A stretch of 35,879 nt of DNA from Mnemiopsis leidyi (taxonomy: Eukaryota; Ctenophora; Tentaculata; Lobata; Bolinopsidae), in NCBI GenBank assembly GCA_000226015.1, contig JH154184.1, positions 289,556 to 325,434 on the forward strand, given 5' to 3'. Positions 1-9,879 of this stretch are shown piece after piece. The position numbers and the translations under genes are program-made. The notes beneath the pieces are model-generated. The model made no database searches. It was not told where the DNA came from and was given only the letters and a program-made list of their open reading frames with translations. How positions within the stretch are numbered: position 1 is the stretch's first letter; each line of letters opens with the position of its first letter.

Positions 1-806
1 TATGTCCGTACTATGTCTGTACTATGTCTGTGCTATGTCTGTACTATGTCTGTGCTATGTCTGTACTATGTCCGTACTATGTCTGTACTATGTCTGTATT
101 ATGTCTGTACTGTGTCTGTACTATGTCTGTACTATGTCTGTACTATGTCTGTATTATGTCTGTACTGTGTCTGTACTATGTCTGTACTATGTCTGTACTA
201 TGTCTGTACTATGTCTGTACTATGTCTGTACTATGTCTGTACTACGTCTGTGTTATGTCTGTACTTTGTCTGTACTATGTCTGTACTATGTCTGTACTAT
301 TACTACGTCTGTATTATATCTGTACTATGTCTGTATTATGTCTGTATTATGTCTGTACTATGTCTGTGCTATGTCTGTACTATGTCTGTACTATGTCTGT
401 ACTGTGTCTGTATTATGTCTGTACTATGTCTGTACTATGTCTGTACTATGTCTGTACTATGTCTGTACTATGTATGTACTATGTCTGTACTATGTCTGTA
501 CTATGTGTCTGTACTATGTCTGTACTATGTCTGTACTATGTCTGTACTATGTCTGTATTATGTCTGTACTATGTCTGTACTATGTCTGTACTATGTCTGT
601 ACTATGTCTGTACTATGTCTGTACTATGTCTGTACTATGTCTGTACTATGTCTGTACTATGTCTGTACTATGTCTGTACTATGTCTGTACTATGTCTGTA
701 CTATGTCTGTACTATGTCTGTACTATGTCTGTACTATGTCTGTACTATGTCTGTACTATGTCTGTACTATGTCTGTACTATGTTTGTACTATGACCTATG
801 TCTGTA
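1..806. repeat. 11-bp minisatellite, about 72 copies
   Basis: A tandem array of the unit TATGTCTGTAC with scattered substitutions (CGT for TGT, TGC for TAC) and a few short indels near 300 and 505. The unit has no stop in any forward frame and 11 is not a multiple of 3. All three plus frames are therefore open for about 790 bases and read the same 33-nt, 11-residue peptide period (MSVLCLYYVCT) in different registers. I read the long open frames as a by-product of the repeat, not as genes. The 3' half is more uniform than the 5' half, as expected from recent expansion there. The array begins outside the window. Confidence 0.95.
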
Positions 807-899
807 CAACTTCATATTTAGTTTTTGCAGAACAGGTAAGGAAAGTTCTATCAGGTATAAGATATGCAGCCCCTTAGTTATCAGCTTCTCGAAAAGTCA

Positions 900-1145
900 A
901 GTAAGCTGGTGTAACTGTAACTACAAAAGTAACTGTAAGTGTAACTGCAACAGTAACTGTAAGTGTAACTACAACATTAACTGTAAGTGTATCGCCTCCG
1001 TCTCAAGATTTTCTCCTAGTTGTAACGTTGATACAATCCACCACCAGCCAACCAACACCCACCAACATTATCATGCACCCCATCCATCTGTAAGTGTGGG
1101 TTTAGGAAAGTGTGGGTTTCCGTTTAGTAAAGTGTGGGTTAAGTG
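900..1145. repeat. Degenerate GTAACTGTAAGT and AGTGTGGGTT repeats
   Basis: From about 905 to 990 the motif GTAACTGTAAGTGTAACT recurs in imperfect copies. At 1093-1140 the motif AAGTGTGGGTT recurs three times. Simple low-complexity sequence beside the minisatellite; no gene function is implied. Confidence 0.6.
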
Positions 1146-1185
1146 AAGTACTTGGATAAACTTACTGATTTTCTGTGTCACTAAA

Positions 1186-1302
1186 ATGGATTATTCTGCT
1201 ATTCAACAGCAGATTGAAATTTTGATGACCAAATTGAGAGATTGTATCAGGTTTGATTTGACCGACTTAGACTCAAATATCGAGATGTTACAATTTACCT
1301 AG
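1186..1302 (+). CDS. Small ORF of 38 residues, unknown
   Basis: ATG at 1186 to TAG at 1300-1302. The peptide begins MDYSAIQQQIEILMTKLRDC and has a helix-forming, acidic/amide-rich composition unlike the flanking simple repeats, which is why it is listed. No splice site, promoter or homologue was recognised. It could be a decayed exon, a short peptide gene or chance. The bases just after it repeat a short piece (CAATTTACCTAGAAAT twice, 1291-1323). Confidence 0.2.
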   Translation: MDYSAIQQQIEILMTKLRDCIRFDLTDLDSNIEMLQFT

Positions 1303-2295
1303 AAATTTACAATTTACCTAGAAATCGGGGATTTGTGAGTTACAGCTACAGTCCAGGTCGCCACACCAATCAGAATCATTCCTAGTCCAACAAATAGTGC
1401 TATTCTGTCTTGGAAGTACTGCTTCTGGAATGTTGTATGTTGACGTTGTCATGGCTACTTTGTTTTATTTTCAGAAACTCTTTTTAGAACATTTGGCTTT
1501 TTGAAATTCAACATGTCGTATTTGTGGAGTTATGAATATGAGATCACGTGCGAATGCGATACCATTCCCACGCGATTCCATGCAACACCCCGTGTGATAT
1601 CACGCGATACCACGTGTTGCGTGACACTTACCGCTACGTTGACCCTAGTTTGACGTTTAGGCGGAGGTGGAGGAGGTCGTGTCGTGTTCTTCATAGCTAG
1701 ATGGGGGTGTTGTTCTGCTGCTATCTCCCAGGCAGGGCGGGGCTTTCTTCTTTCTTCCTCGTCCTCTCTGAGGGAGGAGATACTGGATGCAGTAGTTTAC
1801 TATTTAGTGTTGTACCATGTTTAGTGCTGTACTAATGTACCAATGTACCATATTTTGTGTTGTGCCATGTTAAGTGCTGTTCGATTGTTATCCACGATCA
1901 CTCACGTTACTTATGCGCACACAAAACACTTAAACTCGCTGCTAGTAATAACTCGTGACGTCACTCAATCACATGTAATTCGTACTTGAACTCCATAGTG
2001 GTACACATTACACATAATCCTAGCGTGTGGTCTAATCACGCTATAATTTTAGTCGATCTCTGGTGCTATAATTTTACGTCTGGCGGTCTAAACTCGTTTT
2101 TTTAAACATAACAATAAAACGATGCAGTCTTTCAAAAGCATAAAAATGTTACGTTGGTGGTATTTACATTAAGCGTGTTAACAGTTAAGCTACACCCGAT
2201 CATTTGTAGTGGTGGCCTCCTGACCTCCTAAAAACCGCTTTCATCAAATTGAGTACTTTAACTGATCGAGTTTATCATCTCATGAATTCATAACA
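1303..2295. other. Gene-free spacer left of PRODH
   Basis: No convincing exon seen on either strand. At 1540-1625 there is a CpG-rich stretch with two CACGTG E-boxes and repeated CGCGATACCA-like words. At 1795-1875 short repeats of TGTACCATGTT/TAGTGCTGT occur. Otherwise AT-rich unique sequence. Confidence 0.5.
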
Positions 2296-2487
2296 TTAAC
2301 CATAATTGACGACGATTAAGACATGTTCATTGAAAGCTTCTTCAACATCAAACCTGTATCTTATATTTATGTCTACCAACCCCCTAAAAAACATAATTGA
2401 CGTGTAACGTTCATGAGCTGCGAGTATAACCGCAACAAAACCATCGTAACCAATAATCCGATGTCTCTTGTGTTCCTTAGTCCCCAT
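2296..2487 (-). CDS. Small ORF of 63 residues, unknown, downstream of PRODH
   Basis: ATG-initiated frame (MGTKEHKRHRIIGYDGF...) ending in TAA just downstream of PRODH on the same strand. It has a balanced, protein-like composition but no motif I recognise. It may simply lie in the PRODH 3' UTR. Listed because its composition is more coding-like than most short frames here. Confidence 0.2.
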   Translation of the reverse strand: MGTKEHKRHRIIGYDGFVAVILAAHERYTSIMFFRGLVDINIRYRFDVEEAFNEHVLIVVNYG

Positions 2488-2606
2488 CAGTTATCAATAT
2501 CATAAATTGCATTTCTTGTATTACCAAATCACTGAGATTAACGGCTCATATCTGATAGCACTTCTGACGTCATCAAGTTTCAAGACCCCCATGCCAACGT
2601 CCAGTC

Positions 2607-4558
2607 TCAGTCCCCTAGAACCCTCCTCCACAGCTCCACCTTCAGAAGATCCAACTCTCTAGTAGTACTTCCCAACACCCCCGTGTTCTCCTCAGCTCGT
2701 CTCGCCAGGAAGGGCCAAGGGGGAGCACCTCCTCCACCTTGCCCCAGGCTATAGCTTTGAAGACAGTGTAACCCGAGTTAGCTAGTTGGAACGTTGTAGG
2801 ATCGCACAGACCGTACAACTGTCCGAACACGACTTTCTCTGTCCCCGGATCCAGACGGAGGTCCCCTAACCGGGACATCAGGTACCTGACTGTCTCCTCG
2901 TTGTGAGATCCCGCTAGTACAAAACAATGGTCACGTGACACTAGCTCCAGGACAACGTCTAACATTTCGTGGTAGGTCCGGTCTGTGTCTGCCTTGCTGT
3001 CCTGGATTGGGTTGTCGTAGTTGAGCCGCGCAGCACGTGCAGTTTCCTCCACCATGTACGCTCCCCGAACTAACTTCACTCCAAGATTGTACCCACGTGA
3101 CACAGCATCCATAGCATCTAGAGTTAAGGTGTTGGGTGTTTTCTTCAAGTAACACTGATACGTGTTGTACACATAAGCCACACCCTGGTTATGTTTCCTC
3201 ATCAGCTCTAACGTAAAGTAGTCTATAGCTGGCTGCATGTACGTTTGTTCCGCGTCGATCATGATCCGAGCATCCAGAGTTTTCGTCTTTTCTGCGATCT
3301 GTTCAAGGCGGTCTCGTAGTCGCTCTATACCCTGAACCAGCTCCTCAGTTAACTCCGGAACTCCGTGTATTTGTTTTATAATGTCCAGATTCGACAGGAC
3401 AAGATCTCTAAACTGCTGGAAATCGAGAGTACCGGTGTTGTTTTCATCCGCCTTATCGAATGACTGCGGTGAGCTTGTCAATGCGATAAAAGCGTCTCTG
3501 GTGATCACCCTGTTGGCAAGTAAGATTTCGTTACTATTTACTTCATCTGACAAACTGCACATAAACCTTCCTTGTTTTTTCTTTCTCTCAAACTCAGAGT
3601 TGTCCAAAAATACCCGCTCTACACCCTTTAACACTTCCGTAAACTGGTTCAACAACCAGGGTGTCGTCAGCCCCGTTATCTTGAACGAAGAGTAAGGTCT
3701 CACCTCGCAGACTTCTTTGGAAGATTCCAGAACACCCAGAATAGTCTCCAGGTTGTTCTGACAGTGCACCTCTCCTTTGCTGCTCCCCAAATCAGCCTGC
3801 TCCACGGAAAAGTTTAACATGGATCTAACTCCGTGGTTTGCTAGTTTCTCTACCACTGGTTTAAGCTCGGCTATGTTTTCTCCGCCCGCGAACTGACCGT
3901 AGAACGTTTTCTTCATTATGTAGGTGAAGAGAGGTCTTCCCAAGACGGCCCGGGAGAATCTCATCGTCTTTTCTGCGTTACGCACGAATATCTGTGGGCG
4001 TGTTGGTAAGAGTAAATAGAGTAATAATAAGGTTAACTTGGTAATAATAAAATTTGAAAAGAATGCGTGTAGAATGAAGAATCTTTCTTGGCATTGCATC
4101 TGCCCAGATAAGGCGTGGTTGTAAAATCAGAAGCTAATTTATTCATCAATTTTCCGAAATCGACTAGTTAATTAACATTTTAATATAGATGAAAAATGTT
4201 CAAATTTTTCGAATCTAATTGAAGAAATCGTAATTTATTTCTTTATATGTATATAAAAGATAGAAATAACTAATAGTAATTTCCTGACCTGATAAGTACA
4301 TGTTTTGAGTATCAAGAGCGATCTGACCAGCTCAAAGTTTGATTTGGATCTGTAGGTCTGTTGGGTATTTTTATGATCAAGTCCAACTAATGTCGCCTTG
4401 TTTCTGACTCCTACTCGACTGTTGTGATGTGCATTAGAAGTTCCACTCCCTCTTCTACCGACTTTGTTTAAGTCAGTGGGAGATTTAGTGGTGTTGGGTA
4501 AGTTGATGAGTCCTCCTGCTTTCCGACGAAGTACTTGGAAACGGGAAAGTATCGACAT
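2607..4558 (-). CDS. PRODH: Proline dehydrogenase, mitochondrial (two exons, C-terminal frameshift)
   Basis: Oxidises L-proline to pyrroline-5-carboxylate with FAD, passing electrons to the mitochondrial respiratory chain; first step of proline breakdown. Exon 1 is 4558-4289 (90 codons). It starts with an Arg-rich, acid-free presequence (MSILSRFQVLRRKAGG) and ends in the conserved pre-barrel region (YRSKSNFELVRSLLILKTC). The donor is CAG|GTCAGG, the intron is 3992-4288, and the acceptor CCCACAG leads to exon 2 at 3991 (IFVRNAEKTMRFSR...). Exon 2 shows the family blocks FYGQFAGGE, an EF-hand-like loop (DENNTGTLDFQQ, near 3430), MIDAEQTYMQPAID, NTYQCYLK, GVKLVRGAYM and GSHNEETVRYLMSR. The plain frame stops at 2642 with a non-homologous tail. 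The expected arginine-pair motif RRAEEN lies in another frame at 2684-2701, and that frame ends at a stop at 2607. An apparent 8-nt insertion near 2712-2723 explains the shift. The exon-2 frame is also open upstream of 3991, but that part is intron. Confidence 0.93.
3992..4288 (-). other. PRODH intron 1
   Basis: A 297-nt AT-rich intron placed from protein continuity: exon 1 ends ...LKTCTYQ and exon 2 resumes IFVRNAEK, matching the uninterrupted N-terminal region of the family. Donor CAG|GTCAGG, acceptor pyrimidine tract then CCCACAG; phase 0 on both sides. Confidence 0.8.
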
Positions 4559-5760
4559 TAAGCTCTGAAAAAGCCGAAAATATGACCTTTGCGAAAAGCA
4601 AAATGAACTTTTGCGAGAGGCGACTAACTGTTGGCACTTGACCAGAAGAGGATGAGAAGAATTCAGATCGGTGAAATTATCTCAAATAAATAATGCGTTT
4701 AAAGTATGTTTTGATCTTGAACTCTGAGAAAGCGAATATCAGTCAATTAATTACATAAGACATAATTGATTAAGCTCAAAATTTGTCAACCGTGAGCTAA
4801 TTGTCAAGGTGATTGAGAAAACAATACTTGCAAACCAATTGTCGCACAAGCTTAATAGACGGTGGTATTGTGCCAAAACGCAACAACGATTTTATATGAT
4901 AATGTTCTTAGGTGCGGCTCGAATTTTAAGCAGTCGGTGGTGCCCGAAGCCGGAAAGCTCGTATAGGTTAAATATCCCAATCAAACTTTGCGCACTATGT
5001 CATCAAAAGTCATTATCATTGAAATGACCACATAAATAGTCACCAAAATGAACTATTTTTATGTCACAATAAACACTTTAATACGGCACATTTACTTAGT
5101 CATAGTTAAAGTAAATAAACCGACACAACTGTACGGTAACAAATAGAGGCAGGGTTTTCTGGTGAATCTGGTGAATCTCTGGGTTATCTTGGTTATCTTG
5201 GGTTAAAAATCCTGGCAATTGGCAAAAGTAACAAGTGAGAATGTGAAGATTCTGGACAAGCAAGAAGCACATCTGAACTGTTCTTGTTCTTACAATTTCG
5301 GAGTTGAGCCGTAACAAAAGTTCTAGTGATGTGAAAACACTGTCCCTCAGAAGATTAATTAGGCAGCAACTACAATGAGCCTTCAGTTGTGCAGGACCTT
5401 TAGATAGAAATGTTGGAAATAATACTTGTTTTCCTGGTCCCGGTTAATGTGATTACGAAACTTCTTACCGATTATGAAATAGCTGTTGTGATGAATTCTT
5501 GGCCGTTTGCCTAATTTTAAGGTATGCGCTTGACTTGGACAATAAGAACGTTCTATGTAAGTTGTTTAAAGTTAAATGAAATATGTAACTGTTTGCATAG
5601 CTAAACTTCGAACCCAACGGCCAACACCAACAGCAAAGTTGGGAGAACAAATGAAATTTTGGTCCGATGAATGATTGTGCGTATCATTCTTCCAGGCGGC
5701 AGAAGGTAGTAGGACTGGGTAGTGAAGATCTCATAAAACCGGTTTTAAGAAGCTGTAAAA

Positions 5761-5810
5761 CCTCCTGCTTTCCGAAGAAGTACTCGGAAACGGGAAAGTA
5801 TTGACGCAGA
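5761..5810 (-). pseudogene. Copy 2 of the PRODH presequence start, no ATG
   Basis: Minus-strand reading gives SILSRFRVLLRKAGG, nearly identical to the PRODH N-terminus. The initiator is changed to GCG, and after GG the sequence diverges into FTAS and a stop. A duplicated gene start without the rest of the gene; an equivalent copy lies at 6578-6622. Confidence 0.65.
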
Positions 5811-6577
5811 CCGCAGTATGTCATTAAAAGTCATCGTCATCGAAATGACTACATAAATAGTCACCAAAATGTAATATTCTCATGTCACAACACACTCATA
5901 TAAGGTGCAATTAATCATGGTCATGGTTTAACCGGTACGGTTGTACGGTAACAAATAGAGGCAGGTTTATCTGGGTAATCTGGGTTATCTTGGTTATCTT
6001 GGTTAATCTGGGTTATCTGGGTAATATGTCTAATCTTGGTTGGATATCTCTCCCTCTTATATCTCCCCCTACTTTCCCCTCCCACACCCCTTACTCCCCT
6101 TACCTTAGAGACAGACGACACAACTTATGCATGAGTGTTACCTTCTTGTGGACCTGGTGCTGGTAATGTGAAAACACTGTCCCGCAGAAGATTAATTAGG
6201 CAGCAACTACAATGAGCCTTCAGTTGTGCACGACCTTTTGATAGAAATGTTGGAAATAATACTTGTTTTCCTGGTCCCGGTTAATGTGATTACGAAACTT
6301 CTTACCGATTATGAAATAGCTGTTGTGATGAATTTTTGGCAGTTTGCCAAATTTAAAGGTATGCGCTTGACTAAGACAATGAAAAAGTTCTATGTAAGTT
6401 GTTTAAAGTTAAACTTTTGCATAGCTAAACTTCAAACCCAACACTAACAGCAAAGTGGGGAGAACAAATGAAATTTTGGTCCGATATATGATTGTGCGTA
6501 TCATTCTTCCAGGCGGCAGAAGGTAGTAGGACTGGGAAGTGAAGATCTCATAAAACCGGTTTAAAGAAGCTGTAAAA

Positions 6578-6622
6578 CCTCCTGCTTTCCGAAGAAGTAC
6601 TCGGAAACGGGAAAGTACTGAC
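6578..6622 (-). pseudogene. Copy 3 of the PRODH presequence start, no ATG
   Basis: Minus-strand reading SVLSRFRVLLRKAGG with the initiator position reading GCG. Same arrangement as the copy at 5761, one repeat unit away. It cannot start translation in this form; it marks how much of PRODH was included in the duplicated unit. Confidence 0.6.
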
Positions 6623-7541
6623 GCAGTATGTCATTAAAAGTCATCGTCCTCGAAATGACTAGATAAATAGTCACCAAAATGTAATATTCGCATGTCACAA
6701 CACACTCTTATACGGTGCAATTAATTGGTCATGGTTTAACCGGTACGGTTGTACGGTAACAAATAGAGGCAGGTTTATCTGGGTAATCTGGGTTATCTTG
6801 GTTATCTTGGTTAATCTGGGTTATCTGGGTAATATGTCTAATCTGGGTTGGATATCTCTCCCTCTTATATCTCCCCCTACTTTCCCCTCCCACACCCCTT
6901 ACTCCCCTTACCCTAGAGACAGGCGAGACAAGTTATGCATGAGTGTTACCTTCTTGTGGACCTGGTGCTGGTAATGTGACAACACTGTCCCTCAGAAGAT
7001 TGAGGCAGATACATTGAGCCTTCAGTTGTGTACGACCTTTAGATAGAAATGTTGGAAATAATACTTGTTTTCCTGGTCCCGGTTAATGTGATTCCGAAAT
7101 TTCTTTCCGATTATGAAATAGCTGTTGTGATGAATTTTTGGCAGTTTGCCAAATTTAAAGGTATGCGTTTGATTTAGACAATAGCAAAGTTCTACGCTTG
7201 CTATTCAAAGTTTGATAACGTAATTTTTCGTTTTGCTTGTACCCACATACTTGGTAGCTATAGAATAGGGAAGTAGGGAGAACAAATGAAATTTTTACCG
7301 GCAGGCGGCAGAAGGTAGTAGGACTGAGAAGTGAAGATATCTTGAAGCCGGTTATAGGAAGCAGTAAAACCGGCTTTACTAAATTGTTATAGTGTCACTT
7401 CCAGTGTAGCAAGACTTTGTCTTCCTATAGGTGTATAATTTTCATGATCTTTAGCGCTGATTACAAGAACTGCACCCGCTAAGTTATAAGGTCTGAGCGG
7501 ACATTAGATTTCCATCTGCCCAAATCTAAAGGAGCTCTGCT

Positions 7542-7706
7542 ATGTATTTGCCCTCAGCTATCGATTCAGCTACAGATTCTGTAAATAAATTGTCTGCCGC
7601 AAAGACCGCAGCAGCTACAGTGAAAATATTGGTTGTGAAGCTGGAACAATCTTATGGTAGGTTGTGTGATGATACCAGCTTCAGTTGTGTTCTGGTTTTT
7701 GGTTAG
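7542..7706 (+). CDS. Small ORF or orphan exon, about 54 residues
   Basis: ATG at 7542 opens a frame beginning MYLPSAIDSATDSVNKLSAA and continuing KTAAATVKILVVKLEQSY, a helix-prone composition. A GT donor-like site (TAT G|GTAGGT) follows at 7657 in phase 1; read through it, the frame ends at TAG about 17 codons later. An acceptor-like AAAG lies just upstream of the ATG. No homologue recognised and no promoter module nearby. It could be an isolated exon or chance. Confidence 0.2.
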   Translation: MYLPSAIDSATDSVNKLSAAKTAAATVKILVVKLEQSYGRLCDDTSFSCVLVFG

Positions 7707-7897
7707 GAAAACTCATAACCGACCGTTAAATCTTAGCTTCAAAAACAGCTGACTTTTAAACTTTTATGCTGACGGCTCTTGCATCCATCGTTTTTTGAAC
7801 ATTATTATGTTAGAGCGCGATTATTTATGTACATTTATTCGGCATTATAAACATGATAAATGAGAGATGGAAAAAATGTATAATAAATGATTTCAAA

Positions 7898-7987
7898 ACA
7901 CACTCACGTGACGTCACACACTCAGGTGACGTCACTCACTAACGTGACGTCACACACTCACGTGACGTCACACACTTACGTGACGTC
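7898..7987. promoter_or_regulatory. Five 18-bp repeats with overlapping E-box and CRE
   Basis: Five head-to-tail copies of ACACACTCACGTGACGTC (copies at 7898, 7916, 7934, 7952, 7970). Each fuses a CACGTG-type E-box with TGACGTCA, the palindromic CRE/ATF site. Copies 2, 3 and 5 vary in the E-box half (AGGTG, AACGTG, TACGTG), while the CRE is intact in all five. Placed about 550 bp beyond the last exon of the minus gene at 8526-9877. Possible bHLH-ZIP/CREB-family binding array; binding is inferred from the motif only. Confidence 0.7.
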
Positions 7988-8525
7988 ACACACTAATCTT
8001 ACACCCTAGTTGTTACTCACTTCCAAGCTTGTAGAGACACAGGTAAGAACTGATGTGGAACTGCTATTTTGTGTCGGGTTAGTTGTGTGTATTGTTTGGT
8101 AGCTTCGTCTCTCTCTTCTTGTTCTTTCAGCCATCTTTTCACCTCAATATTCTGTCAAATTAAGTTTTATCTAAGTGATTTGATGTCATTGGTTTGTTCC
8201 ATAGTATAGCACAATTATATGCAGCTATTTTGCTTGGCTACAGACTATAAACCACCAAATTTGCCAGATATTATGGGATCACGATGTATCAAACTGCACA
8301 TCTTGATTTTTCGAAATTAAGAGTTTGTGTACGAGAAGTCGGCTTAAGTCATCTGCTAGCATCGGTCGATAAAATATCTTTATTCGGCTAAATCAATAAC
8401 TCGATCGGGTGAATGGGGCTCTCATGAGAGCTGTTGCAAGCGCTCCGGCAGTGTCGCCAAAGGGCATGATTCAAGTTTATACAAGGAAATCAAAATACAG
8501 CTATTATAGTTGCTATGTACTACTA

Positions 8526-9877
8526 CTATATAATAGTTGATATAAAATGATCTACTATAACCTTGGCGGTGTCGCCTGCCTCCAGATCGCACGAGGAGAC
8601 TTCGGATTCACTGAGTTCGTCAGAGAACTGTTTGTACTTTCCTAACTTCGTAGATGTTCCTGGTGCAGTGAAGTCTTGGTACTGACACACAACTTATGGA
8701 TATACTGACACACTGACAAACTGACTTTCAGTCATGCTGACAGACATGCTGACACAGGCACATGAAACAATCCTCCTTAACTAGAATATGTACAAAGTAC
8801 ACGTACCAATTTTTACCACACAGACGTATCGGCAGTCGGGACGCACCCAAGCAGAATAATGCTAAAACAGCCGTCGAATAGGCGCAAAACTTTATTTGCG
8901 TTAATTTAGCGCGGCAGGTTTTTTTTCAAACGAGGTCTCAAATTTTTTGGTGTCTCAATTTTACAGTGTAATTAGCTGTTTATCTGCTGAAGTGCCTACT
9001 GATATGTCTGTTTGTCTGTCTTTTTGTTTGTCTGTCTGTTGGTTTGTCACAAACAGATATAATATTCGGCAAACTCACCGGCAGGATAGTCTGGAACGTT
9101 TTTAGGCAGATCGACTATGTTTGGGAGGAGAGATCTCAGTTCTTTCTTGTCGTCCTGAGGGGTTTCGATTTCAACTCTTTGGAGAACTTCGCGAATTTGC
9201 TTTGGTGTTGGGTTTCATAGCATGTCAAACTTGTTAGACTATTCTTCTAGATCCGAATCTTCAAATTTAAGGTCTAGCTGGGATTAAAAGTCGCAGAAAA
9301 ACAATACACAAAGGCACCAATAGAAAGATCAAATCAAATGTATCTCGAAGTTAAATTACCAACCATGGTGACTATTTAAAATCAAGCTCGCTTCAGAGAA
9401 AACATAAAGGAATGATGCTTGTACACCGTGAAATGTATTTTAATTGGTTCAGAGTGTTGCTTCTATGTATACAGATACGCATTATTACACGTACCATGGT
9501 TAGCTTTCACAAGTTTACAACATTACCTTCTACTACACTTGCAAAAATGTAAATCCAAAAGTTAAAACGATCAGACAAATCCAGGTTTCACTAGAACTGT
9601 TACTTAGAATTAGGTGAACACTTCCTGTTTTTTATGCTCCCAAAAACAATTGTTCCTCCGGCTTATCACTGACCAGTCTCCTCATCAACATTGTGTTCCT
9701 CTCTCTCCTAACACCTGATGATATAGAGCCTGGGTCATGATTCCTCACTCTTCAAATTATTTGATGGCAGTTCACTTAGTTTAAGTTTAGAATCAATAAT
9801 GATACCTTATTGTTTGTAGCTGTATCGTGTCTCGTCCATGACGCATATTGAGTCTGAGAGTTCAGATCGGGAATCAT
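8526..9877 (-). pseudogene. Three-exon gene of unknown function with two in-frame stops
   Basis: Assembled from short, phase-compatible exons. Exon 1 (9877-9806) starts MIPDLNSQTQYASW and ends phase 0 at AAG|GTATCA. Exon 2 (9277-9079) follows acceptor CCCAG, reads LDLKFEDSDLEE then TAG (9239-9241), SNKFDML then TGA (9215-9217), then NPTPKQIREVLQRVEIE and VDLPKNVPDYPA, ending phase 1 at a strong donor GCC G|GTGAGT. Exon 3 (8674-8526) enters phase 1 after CCAAG, reads FTAPGTSTKLGKYKQFSDEL and ends ...DHFISTII before TAG at 8526. Composition is clearly protein-like throughout, but I recognise no family. Both stops are one C-to-T change from sense (CAG, CGA), which suggests recent decay. Alternatively exon 2 begins further in, after CCAAAG, avoiding both stops. 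Confidence 0.5.
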
Positions 9878-9879
9878 AC

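Larger units (their letters stand above)
4512..7375. repeat. Tandem segmental duplication of the PRODH 5' flank (3 units)
   Basis: A block beginning CCTCCTGCTTTCCG at 4512, 5761 and 6578 is repeated. The last two units are about 820 bp; the first spacing is about 1250 bp, so the first copy has extra or diverged sequence. Other landmarks repeat in step: TGTACGGTAACAAATAGAGG near 5130, 5943 and 6749; CTGTCCCTCAGAAGATT near 5340, 6177 and 6985; ACTTGTTTTCCTGGTCCCGG near 5425, 6262 and 7071. Each copy starts with sequence antisense to the PRODH start (SILSRF.VL.RKAGG), but the ATG is replaced by GCG in copies 2 and 3. Each contains a short ATCTGGGTT-type sub-repeat (5160-5215, 5970-6050, 6776-6850). 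Confidence 0.85.

Noticed and set aside
2-1146. Three long overlapping open frames of 256-377 residues
   Set aside because: They are the 11-bp minisatellite read in three registers; the last one only runs on into simple repeats.
3381-3695. Plus-strand frame of 104 codons inside PRODH
   Set aside because: Antisense shadow of a strongly supported coding exon.
3992-4099. N-terminal extension of the PRODH exon-2 frame starting MQCQERFF
   Set aside because: It is intron: the acceptor at 3992 and the exon at 4289-4558 supply the conserved N-terminal region instead.
5921-6447. Open frames within the tandem 0.8-kb units
   Set aside because: Built from ATCTGGGTT-type repeats and not preserved between copies, so unlikely to be coding.
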